Origin: Falsiroseomonas frigidaquae
Lineage (GTDB): Bacteria > Pseudomonadota > Alphaproteobacteria > Acetobacterales > Acetobacteraceae
NCBI RefSeq assembly: GCF_012163145.1
Contig: NZ_JAAVTX010000009.1
Location: 62,001-126,000 of the forward strand
Direction: 5' to 3'
DNA length: 64,000 nucleotides
Shown here: positions 10,775 through 18,487 of the stretch, piece by piece
Numbering within the stretch: the first letter of the stretch is position 1
How the letters are laid out: the number at the start of each line of letters is the position of its first letter
Translations under genes and position numbers: made by a program
Notes under the pieces: model-generated
Database searches by the model: none
What the model saw: only the letters and a program-made list of their open reading frames with translations
What the model was told of the DNA's origin: nothing

Positions 10775-10972
10775 TCAGAGACCGACGATGATCCAGGCCG
10801 CCGCGACCCCGATCGCCGCCGCCACCAGCCCGCCCTGCCGAAGCCGTTGCTCGGGCAGGGATGCGAGGCGGGCCAGCGTGGCCTTCATGGCGCCGGGGAA
10901 GGCCGCATAGCACAGCCCCTCCAGCGCCAGCACGACGGCCACGCCCGCCAGGACGTGGCCGAAATCCAGCAC
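10775..10972 (-). CDS. DUF2065 small inner membrane protein (YjeT-like)
   Basis: A 65-residue protein with two predicted membrane segments, about residues 5-25 and 46-64, joined by a short basic loop containing LPEQRLRQGG. The length, the GL-C-YAAFPG turn after the first segment and the LR-GL at the start of the second fit the DUF2065 family. Function is unknown. Its start lies three bases after the hflC stop, and in many proteobacteria this family sits next to hflC, which supports a link to the HflKC membrane complex. Confidence 0.8.
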   Translation of the reverse strand: MLDFGHVLAGVAVVLALEGLCYAAFPGAMKATLARLASLPEQRLRQGGLVAAAIGVAAAWIIVGL

Positions 10973-10975
10973 GCG

Positions 10976-12016
10976 CTATTGCGGCGCGGGCGTCGGCGCC
11001 ACCACCGGTGGCGGCGCGGACGGCGCCGCAGGAGCCGGGTTGGCGGAGGCGGCCGGTGCCGAGGGAGCCGGTGCCGAAGCAGCCGGGGCCGAAGCAGCCG
11101 GGGCCGCGGCCGCGGGGGCCGAGGCTCCGCCAGTACCCTGCGGTATCAGGCTCGCCGGCATGCTCTCCCGGAAGAAACGGAAGAACTCGCTGTCCGGCGA
11201 CATCAGCAGGCGCGTCTCACCCGAGGAGAAGGCTTCGCGGTAGGCCTGCATGCTCCGGTAGAACTGGAAGAACTGCGGGTCCTGCTGGAAGGCATCGGCG
11301 AAGATGCGGATCGCGTCCTGCTCGCCCTGGCCGCGCAGGATATCGGCCTGTGCCTGGGCTTCGGCCAGCAGCACGGTGCGCTCGCGGTCGGCGCCGGCAC
11401 GGATCCGGGTGGCTTCCTCCTGGCCGCGGGCGCGTTCCTCGGCGGCGACGCGCTGCCGTTCGGATTGCATGCGGGACAGGATGGCGTCCGTGTTCTGCTC
11501 CGGCAGATCGGCGCGGCGGATGCGGACATCCAGCACCTCGATGCCGAAGGCCAGCATCTCCTCATTCACCAGGCGGCGGATTTCGCCCATGATTCGCGCG
11601 CGGTCGTTGGACAGCACCGACAGCAGCGGCTCATTGCCGAGCACCCGCCGGACAGCGGAGGTGACGACGGAGTTGATGCGGGCGCGGATGCCGGATTCGA
11701 GCGGGCCGACCGTCTGGTAGAAGCGCAGCGGGTCGGTGATGGAGTAGCGCGTGAAGCTGTCCACGCTCAGCCGGCGCTGGTCGCCGAGGATGATCTCCTC
11801 CGCCGGGGCGTCGAAGTCCAGCAGGCGGCGGTCGAAGGCGATGACCGACTGCACGAACGGGATCTTGGCATGCAGCCCCGGCTCGCGGATCACGCGGATC
11901 GGCTCGCCGAACTGGGTGATCAGCACCTGCTGGGTCTGGTGAACGGTGAACAGGGTGGAGGCGGCGACGATCAGGGCGACGACGGCGACGACCGCGAGTG
12001 CGACGAGCTTGTTCAT
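10976..12016 (-). CDS. hflC: HflC, SPFH-domain modulator of FtsH protease
   Basis: Partner of HflK in a large membrane cage that encloses FtsH and tunes its proteolysis. The 346-residue protein has an N-terminal membrane anchor (about residues 4-23), then the SPFH/band 7 domain (VLITQFGEPIRVIREPGLHAKIPF), a coiled-coil region rich in Arg, Glu and Ala (about 190-250), and a final 45-residue Ala/Pro tail that is longer than in E. coli. Its ATG overlaps the hflK stop by four bases, so the two are translationally coupled. Confidence 0.95.
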   Translation of the reverse strand: MNKLVALAVVAVVALIVAASTLFTVHQTQQVLITQFGEPIRVIREPGLHAKIPFVQSVIAFDRRLLDFDAPAEEIILGDQRRLSVDSFTRYSITDPLRFYQTVGPLESGIRARINSVVTSAVRRVLGNEPLLSVLSNDRARIMGEIRRLVNEEMLAFGIEVLDVRIRRADLPEQNTDAILSRMQSERQRVAAEERARGQEEATRIRAGADRERTVLLAEAQAQADILRGQGEQDAIRIFADAFQQDPQFFQFYRSMQAYREAFSSGETRLLMSPDSEFFRFFRESMPASLIPQGTGGASAPAAAAPAASAPAASAPAPSAPAASANPAPAAPSAPPPVVAPTPAPQ

Positions 12017-13224
12017 CGGATCGCTCCCGCCGGGCGCGCCGCGCCGGGCTGTGCCGGATTGAGCTGCGGCACGGGTTGGCCGCCCTGGCGCTGTGGCTGG
12101 CCCTGTATCGGCCCCGGCCGCGCGCCGTCCAGGTTGAGGAAGGGCACCATGCCCTGCAGGTTGTTGTCGATCAGGATGGTCGGGTTGCGGCGCAGCACCT
12201 CCTCCATCGTCTCGAGGTACATGCGGCGCACCGTCACGTCCTGCGCTGCCTGATAGGCCGACAGCACGGAAAGGAAGCGCTGCGATTCACCACGGGCGCG
12301 GGAGATCTGGCTCTCGCGGAAGCCCTCGGCCTCCTGCACCAGACGCTGCGATTCACCGCGGGCGGCGGGGATGATGCCGTTGCGGTAGGATTCCGCCTCG
12401 TTCCGCGCACGCTCGCGGTCGGCGCCGGCGCGCTGCACGTCGATGAAGGCGTCCACCACGCGGGCGGGCGGCTGCGCGTTCTGCAACTGCACCTGGGTGA
12501 TTTCCACACCGGCCTGGTACTGGTCCATGATCCCCTGGGTGCCGGTCCGCACGGCCTGCTCGATCTGGGCGCGCGCCTCGGTCAAGGCGGGCTGGATCGG
12601 GGTGCGGCCGATCACTTCGCGCATCACGCTCTCGGCGGCGGATTTCACCGTGGCCTCGGCGTTGCGGGTGTTGAACAGGAAGGCGCCGGCATCGCGGATG
12701 CGCCAGAACACGGCGAAGTCGATGTCGATGATGTTCTCGTCGCCGGTCAGCATCAGGCTTTCTTCCAGCACGTCCCGCGCCGGAATCGGGCGCACGGCGT
12801 TGCCGGAATCGGCCGAGGCGCGGAAGCCGACATCGACCCGGTTGATGCGGGTGACGCGCGGCGTGGTGACGCTCTCGACCGGCCAGGGCAGGTGATAGTT
12901 CAGGCCGGGCTGGGTGGTCTGGGTATAGGCGCCGAAGCGCAGCACGATGCCCTGCTCATCCGCCTGCACGCGGTAGATGCCGGAGGCGAGCCAGCCGCCG
13001 ACCAGCAGCAGGGCCAGCAGGCCGAGGCCCGCGCCGCCCATGCCGCGCGGCAGCATTCGGCGCGCCGCATCCTGCGCCTGGCGGATCATGTCATCGAGGT
13101 CGGGTCCGCGGCCACCGCCGCCGCCCCCCTGGCCTCCGCCCGAAGGCGGCTGCGGCTGCCCCCAAGGCCCGCCGGGCCTGGGATTGCCCCAGGGGCTGGG
13201 TCCGCCGCTGCTGTTCCACGCCAT
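12013..13224 (-). CDS. hflK: HflK, SPFH-domain modulator of FtsH protease
   Basis: First gene of hflK-hflC-DUF2065-degP. The 403-residue product starts with a Gly/Pro-rich cytoplasmic segment (MAWNSSGGPSPWG, residues 1-41), then DLDDMIRQAQD, a membrane segment near 62-80, and the SPFH domain (ADEQGIVLRFGAY, PGLNYHLPWPVE). Residues around 290-340 form the helical R/E/A-rich cage wall; the tail is Gln/Pro-rich. The known partner is HflC encoded next to it with a four-base overlap. The four genes as a set make up an envelope protein quality-control group. Confidence 0.95.
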   Translation of the reverse strand: MAWNSSGGPSPWGNPRPGGPWGQPQPPSGGGQGGGGGGRGPDLDDMIRQAQDAARRMLPRGMGGAGLGLLALLLVGGWLASGIYRVQADEQGIVLRFGAYTQTTQPGLNYHLPWPVESVTTPRVTRINRVDVGFRASADSGNAVRPIPARDVLEESLMLTGDENIIDIDFAVFWRIRDAGAFLFNTRNAEATVKSAAESVMREVIGRTPIQPALTEARAQIEQAVRTGTQGIMDQYQAGVEITQVQLQNAQPPARVVDAFIDVQRAGADRERARNEAESYRNGIIPAARGESQRLVQEAEGFRESQISRARGESQRFLSVLSAYQAAQDVTVRRMYLETMEEVLRRNPTILIDNNLQGMVPFLNLDGARPGPIQGQPQRQGGQPVPQLNPAQPGAARPAGAIR

Positions 13225-13532
13225 AGGGCTTTAGGCCTCCTCCAAACTCAGCAAGACTATTGCCACGCCCATCCCGGCAAAGGGAGGGGTGCGGCGACCG
13301 CACCAACGGTCCATATGGGGCACGCCTGTCCCAGGTGAACCGGCCCGGATGGTTGCCCGGCGGATCGCCCGGATCAGCACGTCCCGGTCGGGTCGGCACG
13401 TCCCTGTCGGGGTAGTCCCGTCGGGAACGGTGCCGGCACCGCCCGAGGGTGGGCCGCCAGGCGCGCAGCATCGCGTGCCGCGGCCTTGGCCGATAGGCGC
13501 GATATCGTACGGAAGAGAGGGTATTTCAAGCG
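13225..13532. other. Intergenic region between divergent hflK and mrp
   Basis: These 308 bases have no credible gene. They hold three imperfect copies of GTCCC-N-GTCGGG (13381-13392, 13400-13411, 13415-13425), each partly self-complementary, and a weak purine-rich ribosome site (GAGAGGG) about 13 bases before the mrp start. I cannot place a convincing -35/-10 pair. Promoters for both divergent operons should lie here. Confidence 0.5.
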
Positions 13533-14651
13533 ATGAGCGAAGGGCTGGAGCAGGCGGTGCGGGCCGCGCTGCGCGGTGTGCGCGACCCGGCAAGCGGCCA
13601 GGACGTGGTCAGCGCCGGCATGGTGGATGGCCTGGCGGTGAAAGCCGGCATGGTGCAGTTCGCCCTGCAGGTGCCCCGCGAAAGGGCGCGGGAGAGTGAG
13701 CCGCTGCGCGCTGCCGCGGAACGCGCCGCCGCCGGCGTGCCAGGCGTGCTCTCCGCCACCGTGGTGCTGACCGCCCACCGGGCGGAGCCGCCGAAGCCTG
13801 CGGCGCCATCCCGCAAGGCGCCGCCCGGCGGCACGCCCGGCAAGGGGGAGATGCTGCTGCCGGATGTCGGCGCCATCGTCGCCGTCGCCTCCGGCAAGGG
13901 CGGCGTCGGCAAATCCACCACCGCGGTCAATCTGGCCGTGGCGCTGGCGCTGCAGGGGCTGAAGGTGGGGCTGCTGGACGCCGACATCTACGGCCCTTCC
14001 CTGCCGCAGATGCTGGGCACCCGCGAACGCCCGCGCACCGAGGGACAGCGCATCATCCCGCTGTCGCGCTGGGGGCTGAAGGCGATGTCGATCGGCTTCC
14101 TGGTGGAGGAAGAGACGCCGATGATCTGGCGCGGCCCGATGGTGATGGGCGCGCTGGAGCAGCTGATGGGCCAGGTCGAATGGGGCGCGCTCGATATCAT
14201 GATCGTCGACATGCCGCCCGGCACCGGCGACGCGCAGCTGACGATGAGCCAGCGCGTGCCGCTGGCCGGCGCCGTCATCGTCTCCACGCCGCAGGACGTG
14301 GCGCTGCTGGATGCGCGGCGCGGGGTGAAGATGTTCGAGCGGGTCGGCGTGAAGGTGCTCGGCCTGATCGAGAACATGGCCTTCTTCTGCTGCCCGAATT
14401 GCGGCCACCAGACGGATATCTTCGGCCATGGCGGCGCCAAGGCCGAAGCCGCGCGGCTCGGCGTGGAATTCCTCGGCGAGCTGCCGCTGAAGCTGGCGAT
14501 CCGCGAATTGGCCGATGCCGGCACGCCGATCGTCGCCGCCCGGCCGGAGACGCCGGAGGCGCAGGCCTACCAGGCCATCGCGACCCGGCTGCGGGAGAAG
14601 CTGGCGGAGAATGCCGCGGCCGCCGGCGGGCCGAAGATCGTCATCGAGTAG
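13533..14651 (+). CDS. mrp: Mrp/ApbC (NBP35 family) iron-sulfur cluster carrier ATPase
   Basis: Cytosolic P-loop ATPase that holds and transfers a bridging 4Fe-4S cluster. The 372-residue protein has an N-terminal MIP18/DUF59 domain (about 1-85), a low-complexity link with KPAAPSRKAPPGG, then the ATPase domain: deviant Walker A SGKGGVGKSTTAVNLA near 120-135, LLDADIYGPSLP, MPPGTGDAQL and the cluster-binding CPNC pair in FCCPNCGHQ near residue 289-292. The gene stands alone between the hfl group and ribokinase. Its TAG stop lies inside the first unit of a 26-base tandem repeat. Confidence 0.93.
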   Translation: MSEGLEQAVRAALRGVRDPASGQDVVSAGMVDGLAVKAGMVQFALQVPRERARESEPLRAAAERAAAGVPGVLSATVVLTAHRAEPPKPAAPSRKAPPGGTPGKGEMLLPDVGAIVAVASGKGGVGKSTTAVNLAVALALQGLKVGLLDADIYGPSLPQMLGTRERPRTEGQRIIPLSRWGLKAMSIGFLVEEETPMIWRGPMVMGALEQLMGQVEWGALDIMIVDMPPGTGDAQLTMSQRVPLAGAVIVSTPQDVALLDARRGVKMFERVGVKVLGLIENMAFFCCPNCGHQTDIFGHGGAKAEAARLGVEFLGELPLKLAIRELADAGTPIVAARPETPEAQAYQAIATRLREKLAENAAAAGGPKIVIE

Positions 14652-14742
14652 CCAGCATCGCGATCATTATCGCGTAGCCAGCATCGCGATCATTATCGCG
14701 TAGCCAGCATCGCGATCGTCATCGCGTAGCCAGCATCGCATC
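14648..14742. repeat. 26-base tandem repeat, about 3.6 copies, joining the ends of mrp and rbsK
   Basis: Units begin at 14648, 14674, 14700 and 14726, exactly 26 bases apart. Each begins GTAGCCAGCATCGCGATC; units one and two are identical, the third differs by two bases, and the fourth is partial. Each unit carries a CGCGAT...TATCGCG (or ATCGCG) dyad that can form a six-base stem. The first unit contains the mrp stop codon; the third and fourth encode the last residues and stop of the convergent ribokinase gene (DAMLATR-stop). The stems could end transcription from both sides. Confidence 0.9.
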
Positions 14743-15609
14743 CGTCTCCGCCGCCACCGGCATGGCCGGCGCGGCGCCGGGGCGGGTGCAGGCGAGTGCC
14801 GCGGCGGCGGCGGCGCGGCGCATCGCCTGGATCAGCGGCAGGCCGCGGTCCAGCCCCGCGGCCAGCACGCCGCACCAGGTATCCCCGGCGCCGGTGGTAT
14901 CCACCGGCACCACCGGGAAGCAGGGGATGCTGGCGAGGCCGGCCGCCGTCGCCGCCTCCGCCCCCGCCTCCCCGCGCGTCACCGCGACGGCGACGCCGAG
15001 CGCCAGATGCAGCGCCGCCGCGCTGTCCTCCGTGCCGAGCCGCGCGGCCAGCACCGCGGCCTCATGCTCGTTCAGCACCAGCAGATGCAAGGCGCGCAGC
15101 ACCTCCAGCGGCAGGTCGCCGGGCGGCGCGAGGTTCAGGATACATTGTGCGCCGAGACTGGCGGCGCGCAGCACCAGCGCGGCCACTTCCCCGGCCGGGA
15201 CTTCCATCTGCAGCAGCAGGATGACGCCAGGATGCAGCGCCGCATCCTCCACCTGCGCCGCACGGGCCATCAGGTTGGCGCCGGGAGCGACGGCGATCTG
15301 GTTGCGGCCTTCGCGGTCGACGCAGATGCTGGCGCAGCCGGTCGGCGCATCGACCACGATCAGCCGGCTGAGATCCACGCCCGCGTCGCGCATCGCGCCG
15401 GTCGCGACCAGGGCCAGGCCATCGCCGCCGACGCAGCCGGCGAAGGCGACCTGCGCGCCATCCCGCGCCGCGGCCACCGCCTGGTTGGCGCCCTTGCCGC
15501 CCGAGAGTTGCTGGAAGCCATCGCCAAGCACGGTCTCACCGGGGGTGGGCAGGCTGGGGACGCTGAAGACGAGGTCGGTGTTCGCCGAACCAAAAACGAG
15601 GATGCTCAT
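14719..15609 (-). CDS. rbsK: Ribokinase
   Basis: PfkB-family sugar kinase; phosphorylates ribose (or deoxyribose) at O5. The 296-residue product has the N-terminal GSANTDLVF, the ribokinase-type GGKGANQAVAAARDGA near residues 38-53, and the C-terminal signature DTTGAGDTWCG with the catalytic Asp near residue 243. The final residues come from the 26-base tandem repeat, so the natural C-terminus has been altered by repeat growth. The start overlaps the stop of the HD hydrolase gene by four bases. No ribose transporter is nearby, so a salvage role is inferred. Confidence 0.92.
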   Translation of the reverse strand: MSILVFGSANTDLVFSVPSLPTPGETVLGDGFQQLSGGKGANQAVAAARDGAQVAFAGCVGGDGLALVATGAMRDAGVDLSRLIVVDAPTGCASICVDREGRNQIAVAPGANLMARAAQVEDAALHPGVILLLQMEVPAGEVAALVLRAASLGAQCILNLAPPGDLPLEVLRALHLLVLNEHEAAVLAARLGTEDSAAALHLALGVAVAVTRGEAGAEAATAAGLASIPCFPVVPVDTTGAGDTWCGVLAAGLDRGLPLIQAMRRAAAAAALACTRPGAAPAMPVAAETDAMLATR

Positions 15610-16202
15610 TCGCGGAACATGCGCCCGGCGCGGGCGCGGTCATAGAGGGTCGCGATCAGCGTCTCGAAGACCGGGGCGACCCGGCGGGCCGGATTCATGC
15701 GGCCATGCGTCGCCGCTTCCGCGATGCCGGCGTCCCGCCAGTGCCCCGTCCCGATGAAGCCCTGGAGAAAACCCTGGGCGCGGTCGCAGGCCATGGCGAA
15801 GCGGGCCTCCGGCGTCTCGGCTTCCTCGAATTCCTCCCACAGCCCGCGCAGCTTCCGGCCGAGATCGGGTGGCAGGGTGGCGAAGACGATGTCGGCGGCC
15901 GCCTTTTCCCGCGCTGCCTGGGTCAGCAGATGCGCCTCGTCATAGGCGAAGGTGTCGCCGGCCTCGATCTCCACCAGGTCGTGGGCGACGATCATCGCGA
16001 GCGTATGGCCGAGGTCGGGGCGCGGCTCCGGCATGTCGGCATGCAGCAGCAGGGCGACCAGCGCCACGTTCCAGCAATGCTCGGCGGAGTTCTCGCGGCG
16101 GGAGGTGCCGTCGGGGTTTGCGGTCTCGCCGCGGCGCTCGATGTGCTTCAGGCGGTCGGCGAGGGCCAGGAATTCGATCAGCGCCTCTGTGCGGGTGCTC
16201 AT
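15606..16202 (-). CDS. HD-domain hydrolase (YfbR/5'-deoxynucleotidase-like)
   Basis: A 198-residue HD-superfamily phosphohydrolase. Metal ligands seen: His in SAEHCWNVALVALLLH (about residues 40-55), the HD pair in IVAHDLVEIEAGDTFAYDE (about 70-90) and Asp in MACDRAQGF near residue 137. The pattern and length fit the HDDC3/YfbR group that hydrolyses nucleoside 5'-monophosphates. The start at 16202 follows from the four-base overlap with the small membrane gene. Downstream, its stop overlaps the ribokinase start by four bases; with thyX upstream, a nucleotide-salvage theme is plausible but inferred. Confidence 0.82.
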   Translation of the reverse strand: MSTRTEALIEFLALADRLKHIERRGETANPDGTSRRENSAEHCWNVALVALLLHADMPEPRPDLGHTLAMIVAHDLVEIEAGDTFAYDEAHLLTQAAREKAAADIVFATLPPDLGRKLRGLWEEFEEAETPEARFAMACDRAQGFLQGFIGTGHWRDAGIAEAATHGRMNPARRVAPVFETLIATLYDRARAGRMFRE

Positions 16203-16450
16203 AGTCCCGCCGTCCAGCGGCCGAGCAGGAAGCCCAGCAGCACCGCCCCGCCGAGGAGCGCGAAAATCTCGCCGAACATGGCATGCGCCAGCGGCAGGCC
16301 GAGCGTGATCAGGGCCACCAGCAGCGCGACCTTCCACCAGCGGGCCAGCCATTCCGGCCGGGCCGGCGCCTTGCCCTTCGCCCGCGCCCGGGGTGCGCCG
16401 GCGGCGGGCCGGGCGCGGGGCGCGCGCCTGGCTGCGGGGCTAGAGGCCAC
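16199..16450 (-). CDS. Small basic membrane protein, unknown
   Basis: An 83-residue product from a GTG start at 16450. The first 32 residues are almost only Ala, Arg, Pro, Gly and Lys, followed by [27 protein letters not shown] and a second hydrophobic segment ([15 protein letters not shown]), giving two membrane passes. I do not recognise the family. The gene overlaps the thyX stop by 11 bases and the HD hydrolase start by four, and such tight packing supports it being translated. The start is uncertain; internal alternatives would remove the basic leader. Confidence 0.55.
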   Translation of the reverse strand: MASSPAARRAPRARPAAGAPRARAKGKAPARPEWLARWWKVALLVALITLGLPLAHAMFGEIFALLGGAVLLGFLLGRWTAGL

Positions 16451-17378
16451 GGCCGATCGTGTCCATCAGCTCCCGCCATTCCCGCTTGGACAGGCCCGAA
16501 TCCGCCTGCTCCACCGCCTCCCCCGCCAGCATCCGGCGCAGGATGCCGAGCATCTGGGCGGAGAAGGTGACGGCGCCGAGCCGGTAGTCGCGGAAGGCGC
16601 CGGTGGCGATCGGCACCCAGGCCTCGGCGCTTTGCATCATTGCCTCGGCATAGACGCGGATCTCGTACTGGGCATGGGCGTCGGCCCGTAGCGAAAGGAA
16701 GTTGAACAGATTGTGGAGGTCGGTCTTCCAGTACCACTGGGTATAGGCGTTCAGCGTCAGGTTCATTCTCCCGAGCTCACGCGCCAACCCCTGCCGCCCC
16801 GGATCGATGGGTTCCCCCTTCTCATCCTCGTTCAGCATCTCGACATAGTGGTCGTAGTTTCGCGTCGCATCTTCCCGCAGCAGGTCCAGGACCCGCGCGG
16901 CCTCCGCGCCTTCCAGCACCGCCCCCCTGCCCTGGCGGTTCATCGAGGACTGCGCGGCCAGGTTCTCGGCCGCCGGGATGTAGAATTCGCGGTCCAGGAT
17001 AGAGTAGCGCGCCGAGTACTCGTTCACGTTGGCCGTGCGGTGGCGGATCCATTGCCGGGCGACGAAGATCGGCAGCTTCACATGATACTTGATCTCGCAC
17101 ATCTCGAAGGGCGTCGAGTGGCGGTGGCGCATCAGGTAGCGGATCAGGCCGCGATCCTCGCTGACGGCCTTGGTGCCGCGGCCGTAGGAGACCCGGGCCG
17201 CCTGCACGATGGCGGCGTCGTCGCCCATATAGTCCACGACGCGAACGAAGCCGTGGTCCAGCACCGGGGTGGCGGTGAAGAGCATCGCCTCCAGCGCCGG
17301 CACTGTGGGCCGGCGGGTCTGGTGGGCGGCGCTGCGCGCGGCGTCGATTTCCTGCTGTTGGGCGTCAGTGAGCGCCAT
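16440..17378 (-). CDS. thyX: FAD-dependent thymidylate synthase
   Basis: Makes dTMP from dUMP with methylene-tetrahydrofolate as carbon donor and reduced flavin as hydride source. The 312-residue protein carries the ThyX motif as [15 protein letters not shown] (about residues 125-139), with Ala in place of the first Ser, plus VARQWIRHR before it and [23 protein letters not shown] in the C-terminal part. The length is that of the longer proteobacterial ThyX. No thyA is seen in the window. It heads the leftward group thyX, small membrane protein, HD hydrolase, ribokinase. Confidence 0.95.
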   Translation of the reverse strand: MALTDAQQQEIDAARSAAHQTRRPTVPALEAMLFTATPVLDHGFVRVVDYMGDDAAIVQAARVSYGRGTKAVSEDRGLIRYLMRHRHSTPFEMCEIKYHVKLPIFVARQWIRHRTANVNEYSARYSILDREFYIPAAENLAAQSSMNRQGRGAVLEGAEAARVLDLLREDATRNYDHYVEMLNEDEKGEPIDPGRQGLARELGRMNLTLNAYTQWYWKTDLHNLFNFLSLRADAHAQYEIRVYAEAMMQSAEAWVPIATGAFRDYRLGAVTFSAQMLGILRRMLAGEAVEQADSGLSKREWRELMDTIGRGL

Positions 17379-17489
17379 ACGGAATCGTCCAAGGTGAAAG
17401 TTTGCGCTTCACTAGCCTACGGCGCCCGGCGCGGCACCCCCTTACAGGGCCGGCGCGGCACCCGCTTTGTCGGTCCCGCTACGCCCCCC

Positions 17490-17518
17490 TGGATATTCGC
17501 CCCGGAAGCGCCTACATA
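17490..17518 (+). promoter_or_regulatory. Predicted sigma-70 promoter of the tmRNA gene
   Basis: TGGATA at 17490-17495 and TACATA at 17513-17518 are separated by 17 bases. Each matches four of the six consensus positions. Transcription would start near 17525, just where the acceptor piece of the tmRNA is expected to begin. Confidence 0.5.
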
Positions 17519-17524
17519 AGGTCC

Positions 17525-17806
17525 GTCGCCTCGGCGACTATGGTGATAAACGCGACCTGGAATAATCGTTGCGGACCCGGGGGCAGTGCCCGGCGCCTCC
17601 ACCAATTCCTTCGGGAGACATGGGGGCGAAACAGCTTCGACGCGCGTGGTAAAGAGGTCGTTTTTGCCCGGCATTGTACCGCCGTTATCGGGCTAATCTC
17701 TAAGTGCGAACGACAATAGCCGCGAGGCTTACGCACTCGCTGCCTGAATAAGGTAAGCGCGGTTCGGGGGGCACCGGGCAACAGAAGCCCCCCACTTACC
17801 CTTGCC
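17525..17806 (+). ncRNA. ssrA: Transfer-messenger RNA, circularly permuted (two-piece) alphaproteobacterial type
   Basis: The acceptor half comes first: a T-arm (stem 17577-17581/17589-17593), acceptor strand CGCCTCC (17594-17600) and an encoded ACCA ending at 17604. After a 17-base spacer the coding half starts with GGGGGCG (17622-17628), which pairs with the acceptor strand over seven pairs including the G3-U70 alanine identity pair (17624 with 17598). The reading frame resumes at GCG 17706 and encodes ANDNSREAYALAA followed by TGA at 17745-17747. A pseudoknot-like GCCCG/CGGGC pair precedes it and a GGGGGGC/GCCCCCC hairpin follows. The T-loop reads GGCAGTG rather than the usual T-loop. The ends are approximate; the precursor must be cut to remove the spacer. 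Confidence 0.93.
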
Positions 17807-17862
17807 TGCCTCTTCCGTGCGCCTGCCCGCGGGCCTATGGTCCCCTGCAAAGGGATGCATAC

Positions 17863-18363
17863 ATGAGCGACGACGCCCAGCCGGCCGAAAGCCTGATTCC
17901 GTATGAGCGGTGGACCGACGACGCGCTGCGCGAAGTGGTCATCCGTGGGCTCGAACTCGCGGCCAGCAGCGGCCTGCCGGGGGAGCATCATTTCTACATC
18001 ACCTTCCGCACGGACCATCCCGCCACGCGGGTGCCGGGCCATCTGAAGGCGCGCTACCCGCAGGAAATGACGGTGGTGCTGCAGCACCAGTATGAGGGGC
18101 TGGCGGTGGACCGCGCCGGTGGCAGCTTCACCGTGCGCCTGCATTTCGGCGGCGTGCCCGCCACGCTGGTGGTGCCCTTCGCCGCGCTGACCGGCTTCGC
18201 CGACCCCGCCGTGCGTTACGGCCTGCGCTTCCAGCCGATGCTGGATGCCGCGCTGGACCTGCCCGATGAGGCCGAGCCCGAGCTGCCCGCCCCCGCCGCG
18301 CCAGAAGCCCCCGCCCAGGTGGTGAGCCTCGACGCCTTCCGGCGCCGTCCGGCCCGGGACTGA
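17863..18363 (+). CDS. sspB: SspB, ClpXP specificity-enhancing adaptor
   Basis: Adaptor that tethers ssrA-tagged proteins to ClpX. The 166-residue protein has a compact N-terminal fold ([56 protein letters not shown]) up to about residue 120, the alphaproteobacterial form of SspB, then a flexible acidic/Ala/Pro linker and a short C-terminal end ([11 protein letters not shown]) that would dock on the ClpX zinc domain. It begins about 56 bases after the tmRNA, so the tag-encoding RNA and the adaptor that reads the tag are neighbours. Confidence 0.92.
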   Translation: MSDDAQPAESLIPYERWTDDALREVVIRGLELAASSGLPGEHHFYITFRTDHPATRVPGHLKARYPQEMTVVLQHQYEGLAVDRAGGSFTVRLHFGGVPATLVVPFAALTGFADPAVRYGLRFQPMLDAALDLPDEAEPELPAPAAPEAPAQVVSLDAFRRRPARD

Positions 18364-18487
18364 ACGCCCGGGATTGGCCGCCGGGGATCGGCGGCCGGGG
18401 CCGGATCAACGGCCCGCATCTGGCCCGGCACCTCGCATGGATCCTTCGTTCGGTTGTCCGGGGCCCGGACTGCCGTGGAGAATGGCA

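Noticed and set aside
13381-13425. Three GTCCC-N-GTCGGG units before mrp as operators
   Set aside because: Spacing is irregular (19 and 15 bases), one unit lacks the central base, and no promoter elements could be placed beside them. Noted only in the intergenic entry.
14648-14742. Possible CRISPR array (regular short repeats)
   Set aside because: The 26-base units are directly adjacent with no spacers, number fewer than four, and no cas genes are nearby. It is a plain tandem repeat.
17402-18144. Short open frames on both strands over the tmRNA
   Set aside because: They cross the acceptor and tag-coding parts of the tmRNA and have no protein-like features.
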